From: Halobacteriovorax sp.
Lineage (GTDB): Bacteria > Bdellovibrionota > Bacteriovoracia > Bacteriovoracales > Bacteriovoracaceae
Length of the DNA: 64,000 nucleotides
NCBI GenBank assembly: GCA_002720865.1
Contig: PBIO01000014.1
Coordinates: 1,053,793 to 1,117,792 of the forward strand
Direction: 5' to 3'
A program made the translations under genes and the position numbers. Below the pieces are notes generated by a model, which worked only from the letters and a program-made list of their open reading frames with translations, was not told the DNA's origin and searched no databases. This document shows, in pieces, positions 25,329 to 34,200 of this stretch; within the stretch, counting starts at the first letter, position 1; each line of letters starts with the position of its first letter.

Positions 25329-27120
25329 CGTTGAAACTAGAATAGGGAAGATTAGAGCTGTTTCTGGATCGAAAATTTTACTGGCCTTAGATCCTGAAAT
25401 AGATATTGCTCCTGTAATACGCAGTCGCGTACATAGGGTTACACAGGTTGGATCACTACTTAAAGTTAAAGTTGGAGCTAGATATGTAATTGGGCATGTT
25501 TCAAGTGCTGTAGCCGTATCAAGTCACCATACGAATGAAAATGATGGAGAAGAAGGGACATTTGCATGGGGGATTATTCCAGGAGAGAGATCACTAGAAT
25601 TAAGCGTTTTTGGTGAGATTATTAATGGAGTGTTTGAGAGAGGTGTTTCATCTTTTCCAGATATCGACTCTGAAGTGCATGTTGTTGATGAGAATGATTT
25701 AAAGAGTATTTATTCAAATAACTCAGAAGAGGTTTTACCTTTAACCTTAGGAGAACTGAGTGGGGGGATATCTCTCCCCGCTATTGTTGATCTACAGAAA
25801 TTTGTAATGAGGCATGCTGCAATAGTTGGATCGACTGGTTCAGGTAAATCAAATGCTGTATCAGTAGTTCTTAAAAAAATTTCAGAATTAAAGTGGAATA
25901 ATACTAAAGTCATTATCGTTGATATTCATGGTGAATATGAATCCTTTATGAACGATGATGCAGATGTGGTTTCACTTAGATCAACAACACATCCATTTAA
26001 ATTGCCATATTGGCTTTTACCGTTTGACGAACTGATCGCTTTTATTATGGGGAGAACTATTCAACAAGAAGATCTTGGGACTCGTAAGTTTAAAGAAGAA
26101 ATAGTAAAAGGGAAAGTAGAGTGGGCTATTAATAATGGATTAAATGATTATACTAATTCAATTACAGTAGATTCTCCTATTCCGTTTGATATCAGAAAAA
26201 TATGGTATGACTTATATGTCAAAGAATTTGCAACTTATGACAATGCTCAAAGACAGGAAGAGCATATTTCCTGGATTGATAAGGGTGACTCAACTCGTTT
26301 GGCTCTACCAACTTTCAATCCACCTGCTACTGGTAATAGTGCTCCATTTAAGGGAACCCAGCCTACTGGAGCAGCGAGTTTATTGGAAAAATTAAGAACT
26401 AGATGTATTGATAGAAATTACGATTTCATTATGGGGGATGATAGTAATGATGTTTTTCGACTAGAGCTGAAAACAATTTTAGAAAGTTGGTTAGGGGGAA
26501 AGGGAGTTACTATCTTAGACCTCAACAATGTTCCTTCTGATGTAATAGACATAACGGTAGGCTCAATAAGTAGGTTACTTTTTGATATCTCTAGATGGGG
26601 GAGGGAGAAGGAGGGCTTCGGTCGTAAAAGACCTATTTTCCTTGTTTATGATGAAGCACACCTATACTTGAGTGATAATAAATACGGATTTAGCTCAGGG
26701 GCATCAGTTCGTACTGTTACAAGAATATTAAGAGAAGGAAGAAAGTACGGAGTTGGTTCCCTGATCGTAAGTCAGCGGCCATCTGATATTAATTCAACTA
26801 TCTTCAGTCAACTAGGAACAATTATATCTTTGAGGTTAAATAATTCATCCGATGTAAATGTTATTAAAAGTGCTGTCCCTGATAACTTATCAAATATGGC
26901 TGATATTATAGGTTCATTAAAAACTGGAGAGGCCTTTATTTCTGGCGAGTCAGTACCTCTTCCATTAAGAACACAATTCTTTGAAATAGAGGGAAGAAAT
27001 CAAAGTAGTGATCCCAAACTAGTCGGAACCTGGAATAAAGATAAAAACATAGAGAACCTTGAAGAAGTAATTAAAATATGGAGAGTTCAAGGAGCAAGTA
27101 TTAATGAGACTGAGGAGTAA
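25321..27120 (+). CDS. herA: HerA-family ATPase/helicase (SIR2-HerA partner)
   Basis: 599 aa, start GTG at 25321 with AGGAG upstream. An N-terminal HAS beta-barrel (about 1-110) is followed by a FtsK/HerA motor: Walker A GSTGSGKSN at about 169, VDIHGEYE at about 201, Walker B LVYDEAHLYL at about 441, arginine-finger region RILREGRKYGVGSLIVSQRP at about 465, and a C-terminal brace. HerA proteins form hexameric rings on DNA; paired with SIR2 they make an anti-phage complex. This is the third gene of island B. Confidence 0.92.
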   Translation: MSSVETRIGKIRAVSGSKILLALDPEIDIAPVIRSRVHRVTQVGSLLKVKVGARYVIGHVSSAVAVSSHHTNENDGEEGTFAWGIIPGERSLELSVFGEIINGVFERGVSSFPDIDSEVHVVDENDLKSIYSNNSEEVLPLTLGELSGGISLPAIVDLQKFVMRHAAIVGSTGSGKSNAVSVVLKKISELKWNNTKVIIVDIHGEYESFMNDDADVVSLRSTTHPFKLPYWLLPFDELIAFIMGRTIQQEDLGTRKFKEEIVKGKVEWAINNGLNDYTNSITVDSPIPFDIRKIWYDLYVKEFATYDNAQRQEEHISWIDKGDSTRLALPTFNPPATGNSAPFKGTQPTGAASLLEKLRTRCIDRNYDFIMGDDSNDVFRLELKTILESWLGGKGVTILDLNNVPSDVIDITVGSISRLLFDISRWGREKEGFGRKRPIFLVYDEAHLYLSDNKYGFSSGASVRTVTRILREGRKYGVGSLIVSQRPSDINSTIFSQLGTIISLRLNNSSDVNVIKSAVPDNLSNMADIIGSLKTGEAFISGESVPLPLRTQFFEIEGRNQSSDPKLVGTWNKDKNIENLEEVIKIWRVQGASINETEE

Positions 27121-27122
27121 AT

Positions 27123-27329
27123 ATGGAATGGACCTATTTGGATAGTTCTTGGATTGAAGCAGCAAGGGTGAATCATGAGGAAAATTATTTAGAAATCAAA
27201 TTTAAAAGTGGGAAATGCTTTAGATATGATGGAGCTGCGGAGCATTTTGATGGTTTAATCTCAGGGTCGGCTGGAAGTTATTTTCATCAGAATTTGAAAA
27301 CTTGGCCCTATACTGAGTTTTTAGAATAA
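27123..27329 (+). CDS. KTSC-domain small protein
   Basis: 68 aa. The pattern LDSSWIEAARV, LEIKFKSGKCFRYDG, GSAGSYFHQNL matches the KTSC fold, a small domain of unknown role often found next to nucleases or in phages. The start is 3 bases after the HerA stop and the ribosome site lies inside the herA tail, so expression is coupled. It may be an accessory subunit of the SIR2-HerA unit; this is inference. Confidence 0.75.
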   Translation: MEWTYLDSSWIEAARVNHEENYLEIKFKSGKCFRYDGAAEHFDGLISGSAGSYFHQNLKTWPYTEFLE

Positions 27330-27341
27330 GGACGATTGAAT

Positions 27342-28190
27342 ATGGCGAAAAATAAAAGAAACGTTTTAGAAAGAGATGCAAAAAAACTCTATCTCTATAG
27401 TGGTAATCAATGTGCTCGTCCAGAATGTTCAAAAGAAATATTTTCTCCCGAAGGAGCAAATATTGGAAAGATTGCTCACATTGTAGGTCTCAATGACGAC
27501 TCTTTAAGACATGATGGTAGATGGTCAGAGAAAAAATTAAATAGTTATGAAAACTTGCTTCTACTTTGCTCTGCCTGTCACGATGTGATTGACGATAGAG
27601 ATTCTGGCAAAAAGTTTAAAGTTCCCGAACTGAAGGAGTGGAAGTCCTCACACGAGATTAAATTTGAGGCTGGATTTAGAAAATTTATTAATTCAGAAAC
27701 AAAAGTTTCTTGGAATGAATCCTATTCATCAAAACTTCCGAATGATTACTTATCTGCATGTAAAACTTTAAACCTGGACCCTTATGATTCGGATTGGTTG
27801 AAAGAGCATTTAGAGAGTTTTGTTAGAAAACTTGAGAATCTTAGCCAAGGAGTTAGAGAAACACTTTGTCTTGTACTTGAGAAAGGGTTTGATTTTGATT
27901 TAGGATTTCCTTTTCCAATGCTTAACAGAAGAGAGATCTCTTATCAAAACTTTATTACAAATATAGACAAAAATGATAGAGAGGAGTGTATTCTTCACAT
28001 TAAATGCTTAGTGGACGAGGGGTGGCTCGAGGTTAACTGTGCTTACTTTGAGGGAGAGGAAGCAACTCTTTCATTTCGACTCAACTATCGAGAAGATGAA
28101 TATGACACATTACTGAAGATATTCTTGGAGAACTTAAAGCCTGAGAAACTGTTAAACTCAATTAAGAAATTGGATTTTGGTCTAGTATAG
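27342..28190 (+). CDS. HNH endonuclease
   Basis: About 282 aa from the ATG at 27342, with AAGGA 8 bases upstream. The first 100 residues hold an HNH nuclease: CARPEC, then GKIAHIVG, then NLLLLCSACHDVIDD, with the zinc Cys pairs and the H, N and H residues. The remaining 180 residues are an unassigned, mainly helical region, probably the sensor or partner-binding part. It closes island B and ends 90 bases before the right attachment copy. It may be an extra effector beside SIR2-HerA. Confidence 0.85.
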   Translation: MAKNKRNVLERDAKKLYLYSGNQCARPECSKEIFSPEGANIGKIAHIVGLNDDSLRHDGRWSEKKLNSYENLLLLCSACHDVIDDRDSGKKFKVPELKEWKSSHEIKFEAGFRKFINSETKVSWNESYSSKLPNDYLSACKTLNLDPYDSDWLKEHLESFVRKLENLSQGVRETLCLVLEKGFDFDLGFPFPMLNRREISYQNFITNIDKNDREECILHIKCLVDEGWLEVNCAYFEGEEATLSFRLNYREDEYDTLLKIFLENLKPEKLLNSIKKLDFGLV

Positions 28191-28279
28191 GAAACCTGAG
28201 AAGTGGTGAACAGTTAAAGTAACAAGCTGTAGCTTCAATTCAAAAAAATCCTTATTCATCAGGGGAAAAAATTAATGAA

Positions 28280-28297
28280 ACCACCTCCACCATTTAT
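28280..28297 (+). other. attachment-site copy, right end of island B
   Basis: ACCACCTCCACCATTTAT repeats the sequence at 22059-22076 exactly. After it, base composition and gene style return to those of the chromosome. I take it as the outer right junction of the tandem islands. Confidence 0.65.
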
Positions 28298-28335
28298 CGC
28301 ATCTCACCTTGAACCAAATCCAAAAACTTATTACT

Positions 28336-28425
28336 ATTTAATAGCGTTGAATCCACGCCACCCCCCTTCGATGGGAAAGCACTGAGTGTAGGATTTTGAG
28401 TCTAATGCGTTTTTAACCTTTAATT
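28336..28425 (-). pseudogene. degenerate tRNA-Leu-like remnant
   Basis: On the minus strand, CGCATTAGACTCAAAATC resembles the D-arm end and anticodon arm of tRNA-Leu with anticodon CAA. A D-loop-like AATTAAAGGTTA precedes it, and GGCGT-GGATTCA-ACGCT, a five-pair T-arm-like hairpin, follows. The T loop is not canonical, the anticodon stem is mismatched and no matching acceptor stem or CCA is seen. It is at most a decayed tRNA gene near the island end. Confidence 0.3.
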
Positions 28426-28479
28426 GGGGTTTGAGGCAGAAGAAGGGAATGTTTTGAAGACCTGCAATTGGAGGTTTCA

Positions 28480-29199
28480 GTGAAACTATCAGCACCTATT
28501 TATGTATTGAAGAAGAAGGCCCGGGAGCTTAAGCGCTCGGAAGGTATTTCCTTGAATGAGGCCTTAGATGTGGTGGCACGGGAGGAAGGGTTTTCTTCTT
28601 GGAGCCTGCTTGCCAGTAAAAGCGAGGAGCTTTTGCCTCGGGAGCAAGGGGAGATTCTTGGTTTTTTAAATGCTGGGGATCTTATGCTTATTGGGGCCAG
28701 ACCTGGGCATGGGAAGACGACTTTTGCCCTTGAGCTTTTGGTGCAAGGGATGAGGGAGAAACGGCAGTGTTTTTTCTTTTCTCTAGAGTACACGTTTAAG
28801 GATGTGCTTTCTAAGGTGGCCGATTTAGATACCAGTATAGGGGCGAATAATGAGTATCTTCATTTTGATTTTTCTGATGAGATCAGCGCCAGCTATATTA
28901 TAGAGAAGGTAACCCCCGGAGCCGTGGTTGTGGTGGATTATCTTCAGCTCCTGGATCAGGTAAGGAGTAAGCCTAGCTTACAGAGTCAGGTTTCAGAGCT
29001 TGAGGAGTTCGCTCGTGAGAGTGGGTGCGTCTTGATTTTTATAAGTCAGGTTGACCGAGAGGCGGATGGGAAGAAGCCTGGTCTTTCGGATGTGCGGCTT
29101 CCTAATGCGCTTGATTTGGATGTGTTTAATAAAGCGCTCTTTATTCATGAGGGGAAGAAGTACTTTGTTAGACCCGAGGTACCTGGTTACTTGCTATAA
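28480..29199 (+). CDS. DnaB/RecA-fold ATPase
   Basis: About 239 aa from GTG at 28480, which has GGAGG 5 bases upstream. Residues 1-50 carry a short KKKARELKRSEGISLNEAL-type helical motif ending in WSLLASK, seen before various enzymes. The rest is the DnaB C-terminal ATPase fold: Walker A GARPGHGKTT at about 71 and Walker B VVVDYLQLLD at about 150. There is no primase-binding N-domain, so it is not the replicative helicase. The final codons (PGYL) are encoded by a dispersed repeat. It lies between the two island regions and is followed by its own terminator. Confidence 0.75.
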   Translation: MKLSAPIYVLKKKARELKRSEGISLNEALDVVAREEGFSSWSLLASKSEELLPREQGEILGFLNAGDLMLIGARPGHGKTTFALELLVQGMREKRQCFFFSLEYTFKDVLSKVADLDTSIGANNEYLHFDFSDEISASYIIEKVTPGAVVVVDYLQLLDQVRSKPSLQSQVSELEEFARESGCVLIFISQVDREADGKKPGLSDVRLPNALDLDVFNKALFIHEGKKYFVRPEVPGYLL

Positions 29200-29208
29200 T
29201 GAAAAATG
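29177..29208 (+). repeat. dispersed AGGTACCTGG repeat, copy 2 (with TATAAT)
   Basis: AGGTACCTGGTTACTTG (29177-29193) is followed by CTATAAT and GAAAAATG. It supplies the last codons and the stop of the ATPase gene. TGCTATAAT (29192-29200) looks like an extended -10 promoter box carried by the repeat. Confidence 0.8.
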
Positions 29209-29240
29209 AAAGGGCGCTCCCGATGGTCGCGCCCTTTTTT
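29208..29240. terminator. rho-independent terminator, left copy of the island C boundary repeat
   Basis: AAAGGGCGC at 29209-29217 pairs with GCGCCCTTT at 29229-29237, followed by TTT. It lies 9 bases after the ATPase stop. The same 32-base block occurs at 38329-38360 with three changes, so it also marks the left edge of island C. Confidence 0.85.
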
Positions 29241-29479
29241 CAATATTATATAGTGTTAAATATTTGAAAATACGAGCTCAAAATTTTTTCTTGAAAAGTT
29301 TCTAACAATTGTGCAATGATGTCTTCGGAGTCGATTTTTGCCACAGGTGTGAGCGCCCGAAAAGACGACAGTTAAATACTAAAAGGCAATTTAGTTTATC
29401 TTTATTAAATCGCTGGCTTAGTTGTAATGAACGCTCACAACAACTACTTATTAGTCCAGCTATCTTAATGGAGATTGCT

Positions 29480-30130
29480 ATGTCGCAATTAGATTTTTCA
29501 AAACTATGTGCAGATTCTCTGCGAAATTTCACAAAAGAAAATTATAATATCAAACTTAAGGCTGCTCATGCTCATGAGCTAGTGGCTGCATATTTTGGTT
29601 ATAATTCAAGAAATGCAATGATTTCAGACAAAAGATTCCCAATTGGGAAGCTATGTGAAGCTGAGGTAATCGTTATGATTTCCGATAAAGAAATAGATGC
29701 TCGGAGGTCTGAATTAAAAGACCTATCAGCTGAAATTCCAGATAGCTATACTCTCGGTGAAGCTGTTTATACCCCTTTGTTTAAAGATCTTTCACTTTAT
29801 AAAAGTGAGTTCCCTCTATTTAGAAGTTTTGAAAGGTTTGCGAAATATTTCGTTGAAAATAGTCAGCGATGGAAAGATACAATTAAAAAACTTGGAGACT
29901 TTCAATATGAACATATTGTTTCTGCTTTAGAGCACGACGATAGGGTTGTTATTAAGGTTGTACATACCTCTAAAGTGTCTGAAGTCGAATATATTGAAAA
30001 TGGAGAGACTATTTTAACTTTACCTCGTATCGCTGGGAAAATAGGTTTTGGTCCCCTTCAAGTTAAAATAATAAGTAAGGCTGGAGGAGAAAGACGAGTT
30101 TTTAAGAAACCAGGAGGACAGGATGTCTGA
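29480..30130 (+). CDS. hypothetical island protein, possible regulator
   Basis: About 216 aa from ATG 29480. An upstream start at 29309 would add 57 unlikely residues and lacks a ribosome site. Residues 10-40 (LKAAHAHELVAAYFGYNSRNAM) are a short helical motif like the one at the start of the ATPase at 28480. It is found in several bacterial accessory proteins, often in front of an unrelated domain. No catalytic motif is recognised in the rest. It overlaps the HNH gene by 8 bases, so the two are probably one functional unit. Confidence 0.65.
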   Translation: MSQLDFSKLCADSLRNFTKENYNIKLKAAHAHELVAAYFGYNSRNAMISDKRFPIGKLCEAEVIVMISDKEIDARRSELKDLSAEIPDSYTLGEAVYTPLFKDLSLYKSEFPLFRSFERFAKYFVENSQRWKDTIKKLGDFQYEHIVSALEHDDRVVIKVVHTSKVSEVEYIENGETILTLPRIAGKIGFGPLQVKIISKAGGERRVFKKPGGQDV

Positions 30131-31148
30131 TATTGGACCTAGAGAAAAAGAAGTTTTTTATCGAAATGAAAAATATAGTGTTCGCGATGATGGTTCTGTT
30201 TATAGGCATGAGAGGAAAGGGAAAAGACCGAGACCCAATGATTGCAAATGGACATTTGGCAAAGAATCTAAATCTCATCCGTATCTTTCTATTTCAGGAC
30301 AAAGAGTTCATCGAATTGTAGCAACTGCCTTTCATGGTAATCCACCTGAATCTGATTATGTGGTTGATCATATTGATACAAATTGTAGGAATAACCGGCC
30401 AGAGAATTTAAGATGGGTCACGAGACTAGAGAACAGTCTCAATAATCCGGCTACGAGGAAGAAGATTGAATATCTTTGCGGAAGTATTGAAGCTTTTCTC
30501 GATAGTCCTTCGATGCTCAATGATCGAACGAATGATCGAAGTTTCTCTTGGATGAGAACGGTGACCAAGGAAGAAGCTCAAAATTGCAAAAAGAGAATGA
30601 CCATTTGGGCAAATTCTAATATTCCGGAATCAAAATATCAGGGTATGAGTCGCGATAGAAGGGACTTTAATAAGAGAGTCTATAAACCACTTAGTAAGTT
30701 TGATGTAGGATTTGGAAGGGAGCCTGGCTTAGATATCTCTAAAACACTTTGGTGTGCCACTTATATGTTTATATCTAATAAGTTTTTTCTTTGTCCTGAA
30801 AAATTTAAAAAAGATAGGCTGGAAGAATATTTTCAAAATATTAGACCTGGAGAGCTCTTTTCTGAAACTCAAAAAGTAGAAGACTATCCAGACTATTATT
30901 ACTCTATGGAAGTTGTTAAGTCAGAAATTCGTAGAGAAAAGAATTCGATTATAGTCCTATGTAAAAGATCTAATAATACTTTTATGAATGTCGGTATAGA
31001 GCTGTATGAGAAGAATAACTGGTTTATCCATAATAACTTAGGAGTTTATAGTTGTGAGGATGAAGCTAGAGGTGCATTTACAAGCTTAATAAAAATAGAG
31101 ACTAGTGAATTTTCTAACTTGAGTTTTAAAAACCAGATGAATTTATGA
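30123..31148 (+). CDS. homing-type HNH endonuclease
   Basis: 341 aa. The N-terminal 110 residues resemble NUMOD4/HNH_3 homing nucleases: YSVRDDGSVYRHE, HRIVATAFHGNPP, VVDHIDTNCRNNRPENLRWVT, with HI, N and N forming the HNH core. This class of nuclease normally makes site-specific nicks in phage genes. The C-terminal 230 residues are unlike usual homing enzymes and are unassigned. An AGGAGGACAGG ribosome site lies at the end of the preceding gene. It is either a defence effector or a selfish nuclease inside island C. Confidence 0.8.
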   Translation: MSDIGPREKEVFYRNEKYSVRDDGSVYRHERKGKRPRPNDCKWTFGKESKSHPYLSISGQRVHRIVATAFHGNPPESDYVVDHIDTNCRNNRPENLRWVTRLENSLNNPATRKKIEYLCGSIEAFLDSPSMLNDRTNDRSFSWMRTVTKEEAQNCKKRMTIWANSNIPESKYQGMSRDRRDFNKRVYKPLSKFDVGFGREPGLDISKTLWCATYMFISNKFFLCPEKFKKDRLEEYFQNIRPGELFSETQKVEDYPDYYYSMEVVKSEIRREKNSIIVLCKRSNNTFMNVGIELYEKNNWFIHNNLGVYSCEDEARGAFTSLIKIETSEFSNLSFKNQMNL

Positions 31149-31223
31149 TAGATTAAAAGGAAATAAATTCTCTTTTATAAAAAAACACCTAAATATCTGA
31201 AATAATTTGTTTCATTTTCGAAA

Positions 31224-31251
31224 AGTCCAATAGATACAAAACTATTGGACT
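31224..31251. promoter_or_regulatory. inverted repeat before mcrB
   Basis: AGTCCAATAG and CTATTGGACT are perfect 10-bp arms around an 8-base AT spacer. They end 5 bases before the ATG at 31257 and cover the ribosome-binding region. There is no T-run for termination. It is a candidate operator for a small dimeric repressor or an mRNA hairpin that limits translation. It is the only sizeable gap in the island C operon. Confidence 0.55.
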
Positions 31252-31256
31252 ATTTG

Positions 31257-34200
31257 ATGAGCAATACTTTACTCGCTGAATTCACGCAGAAGGTTCCTGA
31301 TCTTTCGGGTACGAATATTTTCGATTTTAGAAAGAGGCAATACCACTTCTGTGATCTACTTAAGGAATTAATCACAGAGGTAGTTCAAAAGCCATTTAAT
31401 GAGAATACCTTAACGGCGTTAATCCAAATCAGTAAAAATAGGTCTAAAGACAATAATATAGAGAAGTACTTAGGTCTACTAGAGCTTCCTGATGAAAGTA
31501 GGGAAAAGTACTTGAAGGAAATGCTTGCAGTTAATCAGTCTGATCGCGGGCTAACTGGAGCAGGAAAGAGTTCAATTTCACCTGTGAGGATGATGCTAGG
31601 TAAAGGTGAAAAAGAAAATTCAATCAATAGCTCAACGAAAGAAAAGTATTTAGCAGAAGGATTAGCCCACTTTGAAACCTTTAGAGAACTTTTAAAAAAA
31701 GCATCAGAATGCCGGAGTTTTGATGAAGCAGTTAGTGCTGTTAAGGAGTTTGTTGATAAAAAGGTCCCGATGATTAAGGAAGGGATATACTCACCCTTAC
31801 TTTGTTATTTAAAACCAGAATTTTTCCCAATCGCTAATAACGGAACTAAGGATTACTACAAAAGCTTAGATTGGAATGGAAAGGACTATATTTCGTTAAT
31901 GAGTTTTACTTCATCTTTGTTAGTCCTTTTTAAGGATAAGAATCATTTATTGCTTGATGCTTTAACAAGGGGAAGGGTGAAGTATCAGGTTCATCCAAGT
32001 TTAAAGCCAAAAAAACCTCGAGTATTTATTGAAAAAACATATCCCAAAGATGGACTTTTCAGGGAAATGTTAATGTCTCCGGATAGTGGAGATGATGGTA
32101 GAGACACTTATAAGAACATGAGAAAAGTTATGCCCGACGATATCGTTCTTCATTTTATTAATAATAATGAGTTCGTAGGGGTATCAAGAGTAGCGGATTA
32201 TCACGATGAAGTTGAGGCTTCTTTTTCTGATGCTGAAGAAGAATCGACGCATTATCAGGTTAAATTAAAGGACTATATTGAATTAGATCCAAACTTACCT
32301 AGAAATCTTCTTTTTACAGATGAAAACGAAGAAGTTTTAAATAATATTAGGGTCAATAGTGGCAAGAAGAAGATCTTCTACAATAAAAACTTTGAAATGA
32401 ATCAAGGGGCATATTTAACTGATGCTCCAATTGAACTATGTAGATTGATTAGCAGAATATATGAAAGAGAATTCTCTAAAGAAATTCCTTATCTCTCTGA
32501 GGCCTTTGGAAGCCATGAGTACGCGGGTGTACAGCATTGGATGATTGGCTGCGGAGTTGACGGAAAGTATTGGGATGAGTTTTTAGAAAGAGGTCAAGTA
32601 ACTATAGGTTGGGAAGACTTAGGAGATCATTCTAAGTTTAAGTCTAGAGATGAAGTTGAATCTAAATATATAGAAACCTATAAGCCTGAATCTAGACCTA
32701 CTAATGATGCCTTGGCCATTTGGGAGTTTTCCCATGAGATGAAAGAAGGTGATATAGTTTTTGCCAAAATTGGACGAAAGAAGTTCCTTGCTGCAGGAGT
32801 GGTTAAGTCTAAAAGTGTTGAATACGACGCGACTCGAAAGCTTCATCAGATGATTCAAAAAATAGAATGGTTAAAGATTAAGGAGCATACATATACCGAT
32901 GGTGGTGTTGCCCTAAAAACACTAACCAATATCAATCAATACACTAGGTTTGTTAAAAATCTACGACAAATATATGAACTTGATAAAAGTAATAATGAGG
33001 ATAATGAGATGAGTAAAACATCTTTAGACCAGTTAAACACAATACTTTTTGGCCCTCCTGGAACAGGGAAAACTTACGAAGTAAGAAAAATGGCCCTAGA
33101 TATAATTACAGGAGGCAATGCCCCTGAGGAGTATGATCAAGTCGTAAAAGAGTTTAATAGGTTTAAAGAGGAAGGGCAGGTCGAATTTGTTACCTTTCAT
33201 CCAAATTTCGGTTATGAAAATTTTGTAGAGGGCATATTTCCAGATACTGAGAATTCTGAAGTACTTACTTATAGAAGGAAGTCAGGAGTATTTAAAAATA
33301 TTTGTGATGAAGCTCTTAAAAACCTTCTTAATTCTGGAGAAAGTAATAGTACTGAAGTAGAGGATGAGTTTGAGGCCAGGTGGAGGCGATTTGTTGACGA
33401 AATTGAAGATGGAGAAGGAAGTCTCGTAATGAAGACATTGAATGGAGCAGAGTTCCTTGTTCGCCATACTGATACCGATGGATCTTATATTTTTAGGAAT
33501 ACCACGGGAACAGGACATCATATCGCGAAGAAAAGATATTTTAAGGTTTTTAAACACTTAGTTGAAACGGGAATCAAGGAGCCAGAAAGAAAGGATATTA
33601 ATGTATCTTCCCTCCAAACATATATGGCTCCCATTTTAAGAAGACTTTTTACTTATGATGACATTGAAATTGCTAGAAGTAATGAGGAACGTAAGAACTA
33701 CGTCCTTATTATAGATGAAATAAATAGAGGAAACATTCCAGCTATATTTGGTGAACTTATCACTTTGATCGAGCCATCTAAAAGATTAGGAAGTAGTGAA
33801 GCTCTCAAGCTAACACTGCCATTAAGTGAAGAAGATTTCGGAGTACCGAAGAATCTCTATATTATCGGAACAATGAATACTGCAGATAGATCTGTCGAGG
33901 CCTTAGATGCGGCATTAAGGAGAAGATTTTCTTTTATTCCAAAATATCCTGAAAATAACCACTCAATGGTTGGGAAGGTCGGTGATGTTGATCTTAGTAA
34001 AATGCTAGAGCGGATAAATAAGAGGGTAAAAGTTTTAAAGGGTGATGATTATCAAATAGGCCATTCTTATTTTATGAATATTAGTGATGAGGACTCACTT
34101 CGGGAAGCTTTTGAAAATAAAGTAATTCCACTCCTAAATGAGTACTTCTATGAGGACTTAAAGAAGGTTCAAATGATTCTTGGGGATAGTTTTGTGAAAT

